From Staphylococcus schleiferi (GTDB lineage Bacteria; Bacillota; Bacilli; Staphylococcales; Staphylococcaceae), in NCBI RefSeq assembly GCF_900458895.1, contig NZ_LR962863.1, forward strand, positions 1,860,001 through 1,924,000: 64,000 bases of DNA, in the 5' to 3' direction. The notes below the pieces were generated by a model. The model did not search any database and was not told the origin of the DNA. It saw nothing but the letters and a program-made list of their open reading frames with translations. Positions 47,021-57,380 of the stretch are shown piece after piece; positions within the stretch are counted from its first letter, which is position 1; every line of letters begins with the position of its first letter. Both the position numbers and the translations under genes were made by a program.

Positions 47021-47840
47021 GGCTGTACACTTTATATGGTGGTTATGTGTCTATAATAATTAAGTCGCAAACTTCCGATTTCTTCTTCGAGTCTCGCTTT
47101 CCCAGGCGCCTTACCTCAACTAATTTTGGCTTTTATTGTAGCTCATAAGAAGCCAAAATGGATTTTCGGTTTCGGCTCTATGCCTCGGGAGTCTCGACTC
47201 GGTACGCAATCTATTTAAGCAATTTCACTATTGAAAAGTGGCATTGCTTTTTTCTTTGGTCTTTTATACAGTCTAAAAATAATAAAAATGCGATTTTTGA
47301 AGTTATAAAAGTTGCGATAGCCATATGAAACTCTTTTAATCAGTTTAACTTTTTGATTAATTCCTTCAATCGCTCCATTATTGAATTGAGGGGTTCCAAT
47401 CGTATAAGCAATGATATCCTCATACTTTCTGTAGAAGCGTAACACTTTCCATCCATACATTTAAAACATTGTTTTAACAGTTTTAAATACACTGCTATCT
47501 CTTGGAATCTTAAAAAAGTAATTCGCGATAAACGTTTTCCGTGTTTGTGTATTCGGTTTGGATTCGTATGATAACAGTGAGGACAAGTCATAGGCTTGTA
47601 TGAAAGGGTACCAAAGATGACGTTAGATTTCTTACCTCTAATAACTACATCTTCTTCAACTTTAGTGATTTTAATATTATTATCTTTAATTTTTAGTAAC
47701 TTTAATATATCATTACACATAGGCGCAATATGTCTCCTTTATTTTTAGTTTAGTCACTTAAAATTATAGAGGCATTTGCGCTATTTTTGTACAAAAAAGC
47801 AGGATGACTTATGTCATCCCACCATAAAAAATGGAGAACC
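47021..47840 (-). mobile_element. internally deleted ISL3-like element, copy C
   Basis: 820 bases, nearly identical to copy B with the same internal deletion and the same terminal repeats. The flanks are ATTAAAAT on the left and AAAATAGA on the right, so unlike A, B and D there is no 8-base duplication. That suggests recombination or later flank change at this site, which lies between dltD and ktrD. Confidence 0.85.
47215..47720 (-). pseudogene. ISL3-like transposase remnant (copy C)
   Basis: Same structure as copy B: zinc-ribbon N terminus, then an out-of-frame C-terminal fragment (NGAIEGINQKVKLIKRVSYG). Catalytic core absent. Confidence 0.85.
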
Positions 47841-47884
47841 AAAATAGATGGCTACTTTCAGAGAAATAATGCCAAGTTAACATT

Positions 47885-49249
47885 TTAACCAATCTGAATT
47901 CTTTCTTTTGGATAATGATATTTTGACGGCTCGCGGTTACCACTTATCATGATGATAAATGAGATTAAGCCTACACGGCCGATAAACATTAAAACCATCA
48001 ACACAACTTTTGAAACATTGCTTAACTGCGAAGTAATCCCCGTGGATAACCCACACGTACCAAAGGCAGACATAATTTCAAAATAAATTTTAACAAATTC
48101 AATATGACTTCCTTCTGACAGAATAATGATAAACATTCCTAAAAATGTAAGCATGATTGCGATACAAAACACTGCAAATGAGCGCTGAATATCTTGATTA
48201 TGAATTTCTCGATTAAATACTTTTATTGATGATTTCTCAGCATTTGGCTTGTAATTAATCACAAACAAAATAATAATCGCAAAAGTCGTTGTCCGTATAC
48301 CGCCACCAACTGAACTTGGAGAAGAGCCGATAAACATCAATGCACCCATTAATAAGTTAGTCGCATCTGAAAATTGAGCAACATCAAATGTCTCTAAACC
48401 CGCACTTCGCGTGGTCACAGACTGAAACATGGCATAAAACAAAGTTTTGTGCCAAGATTCGTGTGCAAAAACACCATGACCTTCAATCATTAAAATACCG
48501 AGTACACCCATGATTAGTATAACTAAGTAAGTGACAGTCGTAACTTTCGTAAATAAAGAGAATCTAAAATTAGGTATTCTATTTTTAATATAAGCTTTGA
48601 TCTCCAATAACACAGGAAAACCAATTGAGCCTAATACGATCAGAAACATAACAATCGTTTGGACAAAATAATCATTCGCGTATGGAATGAGTGAATCTCC
48701 TGTTATATCGAGACCTCCGTTCGTTGTTGCTGAGATAGAAACAAACACGCCTTGTAAGATAGCCTCTTTGATGTTATGAATGTCACGATAAAAATAAAAT
48801 GCTAACAGTGTTGCCCCTACTAACTCAATCACTAAAATTGCTCTTACAATATCTAAAATTAACTTGACCGTCCCACTCATCGATTCTCTATTATTATCCA
48901 ACATAATGAGTTGACGCTCTCGAATACCAATATGTTTTCCTAATACAACCCATAATAATGTACCAATCGCCATTACACCGATACCGCCAATGTTAAGGAT
49001 AACCAATAAGACGATGTAACCAAAGGCAGAATAGGTTTCTGATATGTTTATCGGTGTTAACCCCGTTACACTTACACCCGAAACAGCGACAAACAAAGTA
49101 TCGATGGGTGCTACTTTGACGCCAGGCTTATGTACACCTGGCAAATTCAACAGTAAAAACGCACCAACGATAGCGACAAGGTAATATAAGACAATCCCTT
49201 GCTGTGGGCTTGATCTTTTCAATAAAAATTTGACTATGGACAACGCCAT
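47885..49249 (-). CDS. ktrD: K+ uptake channel-like subunit KtrD
   Basis: A 454-residue Trk/Ktr-family ion-translocating protein with four P-loop repeats: AVSGVSVTGLTPIN, SISATTNGGLDITG, SVTTRSAGLETFD and FGTCGLSTGITS. It needs a cytosolic RCK subunit (KtrC/KtrA), which is not in the window. Position next to htrA matches S. aureus ktrD rather than ktrB. It starts 11 bases after the htrA stop, so they form one transcript. Confidence 0.88.
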   Translation of the reverse strand: MALSIVKFLLKRSSPQQGIVLYYLVAIVGAFLLLNLPGVHKPGVKVAPIDTLFVAVSGVSVTGLTPINISETYSAFGYIVLLVILNIGGIGVMAIGTLLWVVLGKHIGIRERQLIMLDNNRESMSGTVKLILDIVRAILVIELVGATLLAFYFYRDIHNIKEAILQGVFVSISATTNGGLDITGDSLIPYANDYFVQTIVMFLIVLGSIGFPVLLEIKAYIKNRIPNFRFSLFTKVTTVTYLVILIMGVLGILMIEGHGVFAHESWHKTLFYAMFQSVTTRSAGLETFDVAQFSDATNLLMGALMFIGSSPSSVGGGIRTTTFAIIILFVINYKPNAEKSSIKVFNREIHNQDIQRSFAVFCIAIMLTFLGMFIIILSEGSHIEFVKIYFEIMSAFGTCGLSTGITSQLSNVSKVVLMVLMFIGRVGLISFIIMISGNREPSKYHYPKERIQIG

Positions 49250-49260
49250 TCACCCCAAAG

Positions 49261-50925
49261 CTAATTCAATTTATATGAGATCTGCTTAACCTCACCTTCA
49301 CGTATCACTTTTAATTTTAATGCTTCTTTCAAATCTGTATGTTCAAATAATTTTTGTCGATAGGCCAATTTATCTTTAATCGGCTTACCATCTAATTCTA
49401 CTATGACATCGCCCTTTTTCAACCCTGAATTTTGGGCAGCGCTGTCATCGTCAATATCACTCACCATTACGCCTTCTTTTAAACTTTTATTCACGTTATA
49501 ATCATCTTTTGTTGCATCTGTCACATCGATGACATTATCTAACTGAAGGTGTGTATTTGGATGCTTGATTTCACCATCTTTTTCAAGTAATTTTGCTGTA
49601 TGTATCGCTTGATTAATAGGAATCGCGAAGCCCATACTTTGTACATTCGGCATACTGATTTTTAATGATGCGATCCCAATCAGTTCACCATTTTGATCAA
49701 CAACGGCACCGCCAGAATCACCTGGATTAATTGGTGCATCCACTTGAAAGGCACTTAATAGTGTATCATATTCATTATCTTTATCGATGTCAACAGGTAC
49801 ATCTCTATTGAGCCCCGATACGATGCCTTCGCCAACTGTATTTTGAAAATCTAAACTTAAAGGATTTCCTACTACAATCACAGGTTCACCTAAGATTAAA
49901 GCACTTGAATCGCCTTGTTTAATCGGTTTTAATACATCGCCTTTAGGTGCATGAACGGTCATGACTGCAAGATCCGACCATTTGTCTTTTCCTATTACTT
50001 TACCCATTGCAGTTTGATGGTCGCCAAATGTTAATTCATGCTTTTCTCTATCACCGACGACATGGGCATTCGTTAATATATAAAGGGTGTCGTCCAATTT
50101 TTTGTAGACGACACCTGATCCGCTTTCTTTTTCTTCTTGCGTTTGTTGCTTAGCATCTTGAACTGTATCTGGTGTACTCTTACTATTATTTTCTATAGAT
50201 ACCACGGATTTAACTGCGAGATTCGCGTTTTCCATCGTTTTGGTAACTGTTTTATTTGTACCTTTTTGATGTTGCTGTTCTTGAATCGCTTGTTTGACAT
50301 TGTCATTTTCACTTTTATTCACATTATTAAATATTGCAAATAATAAAATGACCACTAAAATAACCGCTAATATAATGAGGATTTTAGCCCATTCTCTAGA
50401 AAGAAATTGCGTGATTTTTTCAGTCCAATCGCGCTTCGTTGAGTACTGATGCTTCGGAGGATGTTCTTGTTGGTGTTTGTCAGGTGTTTCAATCATTGCG
50501 TCTTGGTGATCATCTTGATTTTCTTTGTGATCCACTTGTTTGGATGATTGCACCTGTTCTGACCTTTCTTGTTGTGTCTCTGCATCTTTATGATTGGATT
50601 GCTCTGCTTCACTGCCATTAATTGACACTGATGATGTTTCTTGAATCGGTCTTGAAGCCTCTTTGTTAGGTTCTGCTTCGTGCTTCACCTTGTTTTGTGA
50701 CTTATCACCATCATCATGTGTGATTTTTTCAATGCGCGCTTTGCGTAGATTGTCTTTCACACGCTCTTCATTGTTTTTAACTTGAGCCTTTTCCTTTTCA
50801 GCTTTGAGCGCATTTTCTTCTTCTTCTGCCTTCAATCTGGCTTCACGCTCTTCATTATGAAAAAACTCACGTCTTTTTCTTTTATATAGATGTCTCGGAA
50901 TCACATGTTTTTTATCCTGATCCAT
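49261..50925 (-). CDS. HtrA-like membrane-anchored serine protease
   Basis: 554 residues. The first about 175 are charged and disordered (Lys/Glu/Gln rich), then one membrane helix (ILIILAVILVVILLFAIF), a trypsin-like domain with His in LTNAHVVGD, Asp in WSDLAVMTV and Ser in NPGDSGGAVVDQNG, and a C-terminal PDZ domain (KEGVMVSDIDDDSAAQNSGL, KKGDVIVELDGKPI). Quality control of secreted proteins is the usual role. The N-terminal tail is much shorter than in the 769-residue S. aureus homologue. In an operon with ktrD. Confidence 0.9.
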   Translation of the reverse strand: MDQDKKHVIPRHLYKRKRREFFHNEEREARLKAEEEENALKAEKEKAQVKNNEERVKDNLRKARIEKITHDDGDKSQNKVKHEAEPNKEASRPIQETSSVSINGSEAEQSNHKDAETQQERSEQVQSSKQVDHKENQDDHQDAMIETPDKHQQEHPPKHQYSTKRDWTEKITQFLSREWAKILIILAVILVVILLFAIFNNVNKSENDNVKQAIQEQQHQKGTNKTVTKTMENANLAVKSVVSIENNSKSTPDTVQDAKQQTQEEKESGSGVVYKKLDDTLYILTNAHVVGDREKHELTFGDHQTAMGKVIGKDKWSDLAVMTVHAPKGDVLKPIKQGDSSALILGEPVIVVGNPLSLDFQNTVGEGIVSGLNRDVPVDIDKDNEYDTLLSAFQVDAPINPGDSGGAVVDQNGELIGIASLKISMPNVQSMGFAIPINQAIHTAKLLEKDGEIKHPNTHLQLDNVIDVTDATKDDYNVNKSLKEGVMVSDIDDDSAAQNSGLKKGDVIVELDGKPIKDKLAYRQKLFEHTDLKEALKLKVIREGEVKQISYKLN

Positions 50926-51122
50926 TGCACGCCCTCCTTATGTTGCTCTCACTCTATTATGACATATCAGCGCTTAAATTTCTGTAAAATTCACTTTTAA
51001 ATATCAAAAATACTAAATCCGGCGTTACAAGATTCATCATCAAAACGGCATAAAACCAATTGCGTTTAAGACTCAAAAAGTAAATCTTAATCTCTCATAG
51101 CACAGTCTTTTTTAAGAAGAAA

Positions 51123-51152
51123 GGGTCCGAACAATCCTTTGTTCGAACCCTG
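51123..51152 (-). terminator. terC terminator
   Basis: AGGGTTCGAACAA pairs with TTGTTCGGACCCT on the minus strand, followed by TTCTTCTT. Confidence 0.75.
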
Positions 51153-51177
51153 TATGTCACGCTTTGATTTTAACATG

Positions 51178-51981
51178 TTAATGTTTTTGATCTTTTTTAT
51201 TTTTAACCATTGATGTGAACCATCCGATAATGACAAGTCCAATCATCACTGTCCAGAATATAATTTGCCATGTAGCTGAGTGTGGGAAATCGTGTGGAAT
51301 TAATCCGATGTCATCATGTGCAAGTACAAGGATGACAAGCTTAATACCAACCCAACCTACAATTGCGAAAGCCGCACCTTCTAAGCCAGGATATTTATTT
51401 AATAACTCAACAAAGAATGAGGCTGCAAAACGCATTAAGATGACACCAATTAATCCACCCACAAACATAACCGCAAATTGACCAGCATCCATACCACCGA
51501 AGTGAACACCAATTTTTGGCAATGTCACGGCAATTGCTAATGCTGCGAGCATTGAATCGATGGCAAACGCAATATCTGCAAATTCAACCTTAGCCACAGT
51601 TAACCAAAACTCTTTAGCGCTTACTTTTTTCTCTACACCCTCATCGTCATAATGATGATCATCATTGTCAGGGTACTCGTGGCCTTTATCTTTAGTTTTG
51701 AAAAACTCATATAGATTTTTAGTGGACATGTAAATTAAATAAGCTGCACCTAACGCTTGAATCCACCAGAAATTAGCTAAAATACTAATCAAGAATAAAG
51801 CAATAAAACGAAATACAAAAGCACCTAACAAACCATAGAAGAGGGCTTTTTTACGCTGTTCTGGTGGCAAGTGCTTAACCATAACAGCCATTACGATGGC
51901 GTTGTCAGCTGCTAATAAGCCTTCTAAAAAGACTAAAACCAATACAACCCATCCGTAGGTTAATAACAAACTTGGATCCAT
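51178..51981 (-). CDS. TerC family membrane protein, probable Mn2+ exporter/metalation factor
   Basis: 267 residues from the chosen ATG (MDPSLLLTYGWVVLVLVFLE) behind AAGGAG; the longer frame upstream lacks a Shine-Dalgarno. Seven or so helices with the metal-site acidic motifs LEGLLAADNAIVMAVMVKH and VEFADIAFAIDSMLAALAI, and a His-rich loop (DNDDHHYDDE). TerC/YkoY proteins of Bacilli act in manganese export or metalation of exoproteins, and the manganese riboswitch upstream supports that. Equivalent to the gene called mntY in S. aureus, I believe. Confidence 0.88.
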   Translation of the reverse strand: MDPSLLLTYGWVVLVLVFLEGLLAADNAIVMAVMVKHLPPEQRKKALFYGLLGAFVFRFIALFLISILANFWWIQALGAAYLIYMSTKNLYEFFKTKDKGHEYPDNDDHHYDDEGVEKKVSAKEFWLTVAKVEFADIAFAIDSMLAALAIAVTLPKIGVHFGGMDAGQFAVMFVGGLIGVILMRFAASFFVELLNKYPGLEGAAFAIVGWVGIKLVILVLAHDDIGLIPHDFPHSATWQIIFWTVMIGLVIIGWFTSMVKNKKDQKH

Positions 51982-52109
51982 TGCAAGATCACTCCTTCGA
52001 CTTTTATCAGTAATTGAAATATGACAAAAATTTTTTATAAACACTCAATATATCAATAGTCATTTGATTAAGCGTCTCTGTTACTGTCTTTATGTCACAG
52101 ACATAATTA

Positions 52110-52146
52110 AAGAGACCCATGCTAAATCAATAGCAAAGGTCTCACT
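52110..52146 (-). terminator. riboswitch expression-platform terminator
   Basis: On the minus strand GAGACCTTTGCTA pairs with TAGCATGGGTCTC (one bulge), followed by TTTAATT, between the aptamer and terC. It should terminate without Mn2+ if the switch is of the usual ON type. Confidence 0.7.
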
Positions 52147-52149
52147 TAG

Positions 52150-52268
52150 CATAAACAGATGCCCGCTTCACCGGAAGAATCACTGTTCTTCGTAATGACG
52201 ACAAAGCGTTATTAACGATCGACACGTTAATCAAGTTACTCCCCTCTGACCAAAGTCAGTCACAGGTA
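52150..52268 (-). ncRNA. yybP-ykoY (Mn2+-sensing) riboswitch aptamer
   Basis: Minus-strand leader of the TerC gene. It has the invariant loop GGGGAGTAAC and, further on, GTCATTACG with CCGGTGAAGCGGGCA, which together form the two metal-binding loops of the yybP-ykoY class. Preceded by CTGTGACTGACTTTGG, whose pairing closes a first stem. Followed by a terminator hairpin. The class controls TerC, MntP and P-type ATPases in many bacteria. Confidence 0.85.
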
Positions 52269-52361
52269 TTTAATTATGATGTAAACATTATACCCAATTT
52301 TCTATCAAAATAACAATATAAAAAATAATTTTTTCACTTTTTAAAGTATACGTCCCACTTC

Positions 52362-53924
52362 TTACAATAAACTATACAGTTTAATTTCTGGGAACTTTTC
52401 TTCAAACCAGCGTGTCGCAAAATCATTTTCGAATAAAAAGACTTTATTGTCGTAACGATCATTAACAAGAATTGAGCGACTAGTACTCATCTTGTCTTGA
52501 ACGTCTTCTTCATTTTCAATCCAACGTGCAATCTTTTTACCTACAGGTTCCATAACTACGTCGACATTGTATTCATTTTTCATACGATGCTCAAACACTT
52601 CAAATTGAAGTTGACCCACAGCACCTAAAATAATTTGATTGGTATGCGGGGATTTATAATATTGAATGGCCCCTTCTTGTACCAATTGTTCAATCCCTTT
52701 ATGGAAATGTTTTTGTTTCATGACATTTTTCGGCGATACTTTCATAAATATTTCTGGTGTAAATTGCGGTAATGCTTTGAAATGGAACTTCTGATTACCC
52801 GCCACTAACGTATCTCCAATTTGGTAATTACCTGTATCATATAAACCGATAATGTCTCCTGCTACGGCATGGTTGACTGTCTCTTTGTCATCTGCCATAA
52901 AGCTTGTTGAACGTGTAATCTTTTGCTTTTTACCTGTTCTTTGGAGTGTGACATCCATACCTCTTTCAAAAGCACCACTCACTACGCGCATAAAAGCGAT
53001 GCGGTCACGGTGTTTAGGATCCATATTAGCTTGAATTTTGAAAATAAATCCAGAAAATTGTGGGTCGAAAGGACTCACTTCAACTTCTTCTTCAGTTTGA
53101 CGTGCATGAGGCATTGGCGCATGATCGACGTATGCATTTAAGAAGTTTTGTACACCAAAATTCGCAAGGGCAGAACCAAAAAATACTGGTGTTAAATCCC
53201 CTTTCATAAGTGCTTCTTCATCGAATGTTTCGCCTGCTTCATCCACTAACATGAGTTCTTCAATCGCTTGTTCAAATAAACTATCATTCGCGATAGCATG
53301 TGACTCTTCAAGTTCATAATCTTGATTGATGTGTAACACATTTTCTTCATCTCTGAAAGGCTCAATTGTACGTGTTGCACGGTCAATAATACCAAAGAAG
53401 CCTTGTCCCATACCGATTGGCCAATTCATTGGATAAGTTTCAATCCCTAGCGTCGTTTCAATTTCATCTAACAATTCAAAAGGCTCTTTCCCTACACGAT
53501 CGAGCTTATTAATAAATGTAAAAATAGGAATGCCTCTCATTTTACAAACTTTAAAGAGTTTCAATGTTTGTGGCTCAATCCCTTTCGCACAGTCAATAAC
53601 CATCACGGCACTATCCACGGCCATCAAAGTACGATAGGTATCTTCTGAAAAATCTTCGTGTCCGGGTGTATCGAGAATATTGATTTTAAAATCATCATAA
53701 TCAAACTGCATAACTGAACTTGTTACAGAAATCCCACGTTCTTGTTCTACTTTCATCCAGTCACTTGTCGCAAATTTACCTGTTTTTTTACCTTTAACTG
53801 TCCCTGCTTCTCGAATAGCCCCACTAAAATATAATAACTTTTCTGTTAGTGTCGTTTTCCCAGCGTCCGGATGCGATATAATCGCAAAGGTCTTTCGAGA
53901 TGTCACTTCTTCTTTAATACTCAT
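52362..53924 (-). CDS. prfC: peptide chain release factor 3
   Basis: 520 residues from [20 protein letters not shown], chosen because AAAAGGAG lies 7 bases before it; the frame is open 12 codons further. GTPase that recycles RF1/RF2. G1 [16 protein letters not shown]3 [15 protein letters not shown]4 FINKLDR; C-terminal domain with [18 protein letters not shown]. Length normal. Confidence 0.95.
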   Translation of the reverse strand: MSIKEEVTSRKTFAIISHPDAGKTTLTEKLLYFSGAIREAGTVKGKKTGKFATSDWMKVEQERGISVTSSVMQFDYDDFKINILDTPGHEDFSEDTYRTLMAVDSAVMVIDCAKGIEPQTLKLFKVCKMRGIPIFTFINKLDRVGKEPFELLDEIETTLGIETYPMNWPIGMGQGFFGIIDRATRTIEPFRDEENVLHINQDYELEESHAIANDSLFEQAIEELMLVDEAGETFDEEALMKGDLTPVFFGSALANFGVQNFLNAYVDHAPMPHARQTEEEVEVSPFDPQFSGFIFKIQANMDPKHRDRIAFMRVVSGAFERGMDVTLQRTGKKQKITRSTSFMADDKETVNHAVAGDIIGLYDTGNYQIGDTLVAGNQKFHFKALPQFTPEIFMKVSPKNVMKQKHFHKGIEQLVQEGAIQYYKSPHTNQIILGAVGQLQFEVFEHRMKNEYNVDVVMEPVGKKIARWIENEEDVQDKMSTSRSILVNDRYDNKVFLFENDFATRWFEEKFPEIKLYSLL

Positions 53925-53941
53925 CTTAAATCTCCTTTTAA

Positions 53942-54196
53942 TTATACTTCTTGTATCCAACGTGTGATGCGTAAAGCTAAAACTTCCGCTTCTTGTTCAT
54001 CAATAACATTAAATAAATGCATCAATAAGTGTTCCGTTAGCGTTTCACCAAACATTGTATCGTCAACTTGAATCGACCAATGTAAGTCTGGTATAGAAAC
54101 GAGAATATAGTCTTCACCTTTGTTATGATAAAGCCATACTTTTACTGAAAGATGCTCACTATGACTTTCTCTAATCTTCACTTGGACCACCACCAA
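53942..54196 (-). CDS. YueH-like small conserved protein
   Basis: About 79-84 residues. The start is either the ATG at 54196, overlapping murE by 26 bases, or a GTG at 54181. Compact alpha/beta sequence ([38 protein letters not shown]). A gene of this kind sits between murE and prfC in staphylococci; I think it is the YueH family. Function unknown. It ends 17 bases before prfC, probably the same transcript as murE. Confidence 0.7.
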   Translation of the reverse strand: MVVVQVKIRESHSEHLSVKVWLYHNKGEDYILVSIPDLHWSIQVDDTMFGETLTEHLLMHLFNVIDEQEAEVLALRITRWIQEV

Positions 54197-55661
54197 ATTT
54201 TTGATAAGCTGCCTCTAATCCAATCAAGTCATCTCGGTGCGGTACTTTGATATGACCTGGCATAATTTGATAAGGCTCTCTTCCTTTCGAAGCAAGTACA
54301 ACCGTGTCCCCAGGTTCAGCTACTGCAATCGCATGTCGAATGCCTTCAGCACGATCTGTAAATTCCACGTAATTATCATGTGTTGCGCCTTTTGCGAGCT
54401 CAGCTGTTAGCATTTTAGGATCATCATTTGCTGGATTGTCTGGCGTAAAGATGACATAATCCGCTCGAGATGCGACTCGTCCCATTTCAGGGGTCTTCGT
54501 CAAATCACGTTCTCCCGCCATACCGACTAGAAAGATTAATTTTTGTTTTACAAAAGGTTGCACAGCATCGATAAGTTTAGACATGCCGTCAGCTGTATGC
54601 GCGTAATCAATAATTAAATCGATAGGCAATGAAGGATCCAATACTTCTAATCGGCCTTCTACAGGTTCAAGGTCAGCAACAATTTTAGAAATCGTGTCGA
54701 GGTCTGTACCTTTAACCCAGACGCCTATCATCGCCGCCATTAAATTTGAGATATTAAAGCGTCCAACATAAGGTGATTTGACAGGATATGTACCGAATGG
54801 CGTTACAAAATCAAACGTCACCCCTTGCAATGTTTCTACAATATTTGTTGCCATAAATTGCGCCTCGTTGTCTATGCCATATGTCATACTTTCATATGGC
54901 GTTACCGATTTTAAATAGTTTGAAAAAGCGTCATCTGCATTAATAACAGCATATTTATCACGACTAAGGTCTTGACCGAGTTGACTAAATAATAATGATT
55001 TAGCATGTCCATATGCTTCCATCGTGCCATGAAAATCTAAATGATCTTGCGTTAAATTAGAAAAAATAGCAACATCAAATTCCACACCACTTAAACGCCC
55101 TAAACTTAAGCCATGTGAGGATACTTCTAAAGTCATTGCTTCAGCGCCAGCTTCAACAGCTTCGTGTATTTTCTTAGTAAGTACAACGGTTTCTGGCGTC
55201 GTGTTTTCACCTTTTGTTAATGTTTCATTAATTTGAAAGCCGTTCGTACCGAGATAGGCACTTCCTTTTCCAAGCTTTCTATAGATGTGATGAATCATTG
55301 TCGCAATTGAAGTCTTTCCATTTGTCCCTGTCACACCGATTGTTGTTAAATGTTGACTTGGAAAATCATAAATATGATGTACAAGATGACTCGCAACACG
55401 TAACGTATCCGGTACAATCACTTGTGTGACATTACCTTCTAGCTCTAATAATCTATTCACTACGACCACTTGACATCCTTGATCAACAACATTTTGCGCA
55501 AAACGATGGCTGTCAACAGTATAGCCCTTAGATGCTACAAAAATACTTCCGGCTTTCGCTGTCCGAGAATCAGTCGTAATATCATTTATGTCTCTATCTA
55601 AACTTCCTATGACTTGTTTTATTAATATATTTTCGAACAATTGTTGCGCGTTCACAGACAT
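54171..55661 (-). CDS. murE: UDP-MurNAc-L-Ala-D-Glu:L-lysine ligase
   Basis: A 496-residue Mur ligase adding the third stem-peptide residue. ATP loop [14 protein letters not shown], carbamoylated-lysine region [12 protein letters not shown], and DNPANDDP at the amino-acid site: an Ala where meso-diaminopimelate enzymes have Arg (DNPR), as expected for L-lysine. GAGATG lies before the ATG. Divergent from ugtP across about 540 bases. Confidence 0.95.
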   Translation of the reverse strand: MSVNAQQLFENILIKQVIGSLDRDINDITTDSRTAKAGSIFVASKGYTVDSHRFAQNVVDQGCQVVVVNRLLELEGNVTQVIVPDTLRVASHLVHHIYDFPSQHLTTIGVTGTNGKTSIATMIHHIYRKLGKGSAYLGTNGFQINETLTKGENTTPETVVLTKKIHEAVEAGAEAMTLEVSSHGLSLGRLSGVEFDVAIFSNLTQDHLDFHGTMEAYGHAKSLLFSQLGQDLSRDKYAVINADDAFSNYLKSVTPYESMTYGIDNEAQFMATNIVETLQGVTFDFVTPFGTYPVKSPYVGRFNISNLMAAMIGVWVKGTDLDTISKIVADLEPVEGRLEVLDPSLPIDLIIDYAHTADGMSKLIDAVQPFVKQKLIFLVGMAGERDLTKTPEMGRVASRADYVIFTPDNPANDDPKMLTAELAKGATHDNYVEFTDRAEGIRHAIAVAEPGDTVVLASKGREPYQIMPGHIKVPHRDDLIGLEAAYQKFGGGPSED

Positions 55662-56204
55662 CTCTCCTTTTTTGATATACGCATATATTATACACTTTTC
55701 TCTCGTGAGAACGAGAATGAAAAGTTATTTTCATTTGAGATTTCTTCTTAGACAATACAAGGTTATCATTTCATACTCAACCGTTTTGAGTCCATACTCA
55801 GCGTACATGATGATTACAGCGCGTGAGTTAGTTCACATCACGTTAAACATTTTAAGCGATAAAAAAGATTACCTTCTACATTTTAAGGGTAAATAAAGTT
55901 AACTTTAGTCATTGATTTTAATACGTCCGTAGCCCTAAATCTTTAAATTACTATTGTGCCGAGTTTTGTTGTATATTAAGATAATATAATGAAATTGTCG
56001 CCAATTTTAGGTGTTATTTGTTTTTTCTTTCTATTATACTATGTATTAAAAAATAACATTAAATATTTTATGAACATATATACTGTTTATTTTAACATTT
56101 TAAGATTTTTGTAATAAATCTTTTAATTTTTTCACAAATAGCCCAAATTGCGATACACTTACATAGAAAAGTAATAAGTCTGAATATCTCGGAGGGTGGC
56201 TATC
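55662..56204. other. murE-ugtP divergent intergenic region
   Basis: About 540 bases. It contains a frame of 29 codons at 55807-55896 (MMITARELVHITLNILSDKK, then DYLLHFKGK) without a visible Shine-Dalgarno, the ugtP promoter at 56131-56159, and otherwise AT-rich DNA. The coding-like quality of the 29-codon frame is unexplained; it may be a relic. Confidence 0.45.
56131..56159 (+). promoter_or_regulatory. ugtP-ltaA promoter
   Basis: TTCACA (56131-56136), 17-base spacer, TACACT (56154-56159), about 45 bases before the start codon. Confidence 0.55.
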
Positions 56205-57380
56205 ATGGTAGCTCAAAAGAAAAAAATATTGATTATCACGGGATCATTTGGTAATGGTCATATACAAGTGACAAATAGTATTATTGAAGAACTCAGTCAT
56301 ATGAATCTTGAACATCTTACAGTAATAGAGCATGATTTATTTTTAGAAGCACATCCTATTATGACATCAATCTGTAAGAAATGGTATATCAATAGTTTTA
56401 AATATTTTCGTCGTATGTATAAAGCATTTTATTATAGCCGCCTAGACCAGTTAGATAAATGTTTTTATAAATATTACGGTTTAAATAAATTATTAAACTT
56501 ACTATTAAAAGAAAAACCAGATTTAATTTTGTTGACATTCCCAACGCCTGTCATGTCAGTTTTAACAGAACAATTCAATATGAACATCCCTATTGCCACT
56601 GTTATGACCGACTATCGCATGCATAAAAACTGGATTACACCATATTCTGCACGATACTATTTAGCAACAGAAGATTTAAAAGATGAATTTGCGAGTGTTG
56701 GCATTCCAAGAGAAACCCTCAAAGTCACTGGTATTCCTATTTCGGCACGGTTTGAAGACCGTATCGATCGAGAAGCATGGCTAACTCAACATCATTTAGA
56801 TCCAAAAGCACAAACAATTTTAATGTCTGCGGGCGCCTTTGGTGTATCTAAAGGATTTGAACAAATGATTCAACGTATCATTGATGAAAGTCCAAATGCC
56901 CAAGTAGTCATGATTTGTGGTCGAAACAAAGAATTAAAACGTCAATTAAGTAAAGCATTTAAAGGGAATCGCCATGTTTTAATTTTAGGTTATACGAACA
57001 ATATGAACGAGTGGATGGCGTCAAGTCACCTCATGATTACGAAACCGGGTGGTATTACAATTTCAGAAGCACTTACTCGAAAAGTGCCAATGATTTTCTT
57101 AAATCCTGCACCAGGTCAAGAACTCGAAAATGCTTTATACTTCGAACAAAAAGCATTTGGAAAAATTGCAGATACACCTTCTGAAGCAATTGATATCGTC
57201 ACACATCTTACACGCCATCCTAATGAAATCAACGCGATGATTCAAAATATGGCAGAAGCACGTCAACCTAATGCAACACAACGTTTATGTCAAGATTTGC
57301 TCGACCTACTTTATAACGCATCACAATGTGAAACTGTTTATGGAAAGGTGCCTTTATATGCAAAACTACTCGTCAAATAA
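56205..57380 (+). CDS. ugtP: processive diacylglycerol beta-glucosyltransferase
   Basis: 391 residues from [20 protein letters not shown], behind GGAGG nine bases away; a GTG three codons earlier overlaps that site. GT28 enzyme adding two glucoses from UDP-glucose to diacylglycerol, giving the LTA anchor Glc2-DAG. C-terminal donor motif [20 protein letters not shown] and [20 protein letters not shown]. Downstream of pgcA in the pathway. Nearly colinear with S. aureus YpfP/UgtP. Confidence 0.95.
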   Translation: MVAQKKKILIITGSFGNGHIQVTNSIIEELSHMNLEHLTVIEHDLFLEAHPIMTSICKKWYINSFKYFRRMYKAFYYSRLDQLDKCFYKYYGLNKLLNLLLKEKPDLILLTFPTPVMSVLTEQFNMNIPIATVMTDYRMHKNWITPYSARYYLATEDLKDEFASVGIPRETLKVTGIPISARFEDRIDREAWLTQHHLDPKAQTILMSAGAFGVSKGFEQMIQRIIDESPNAQVVMICGRNKELKRQLSKAFKGNRHVLILGYTNNMNEWMASSHLMITKPGGITISEALTRKVPMIFLNPAPGQELENALYFEQKAFGKIADTPSEAIDIVTHLTRHPNEINAMIQNMAEARQPNATQRLCQDLLDLLYNASQCETVYGKVPLYAKLLVK

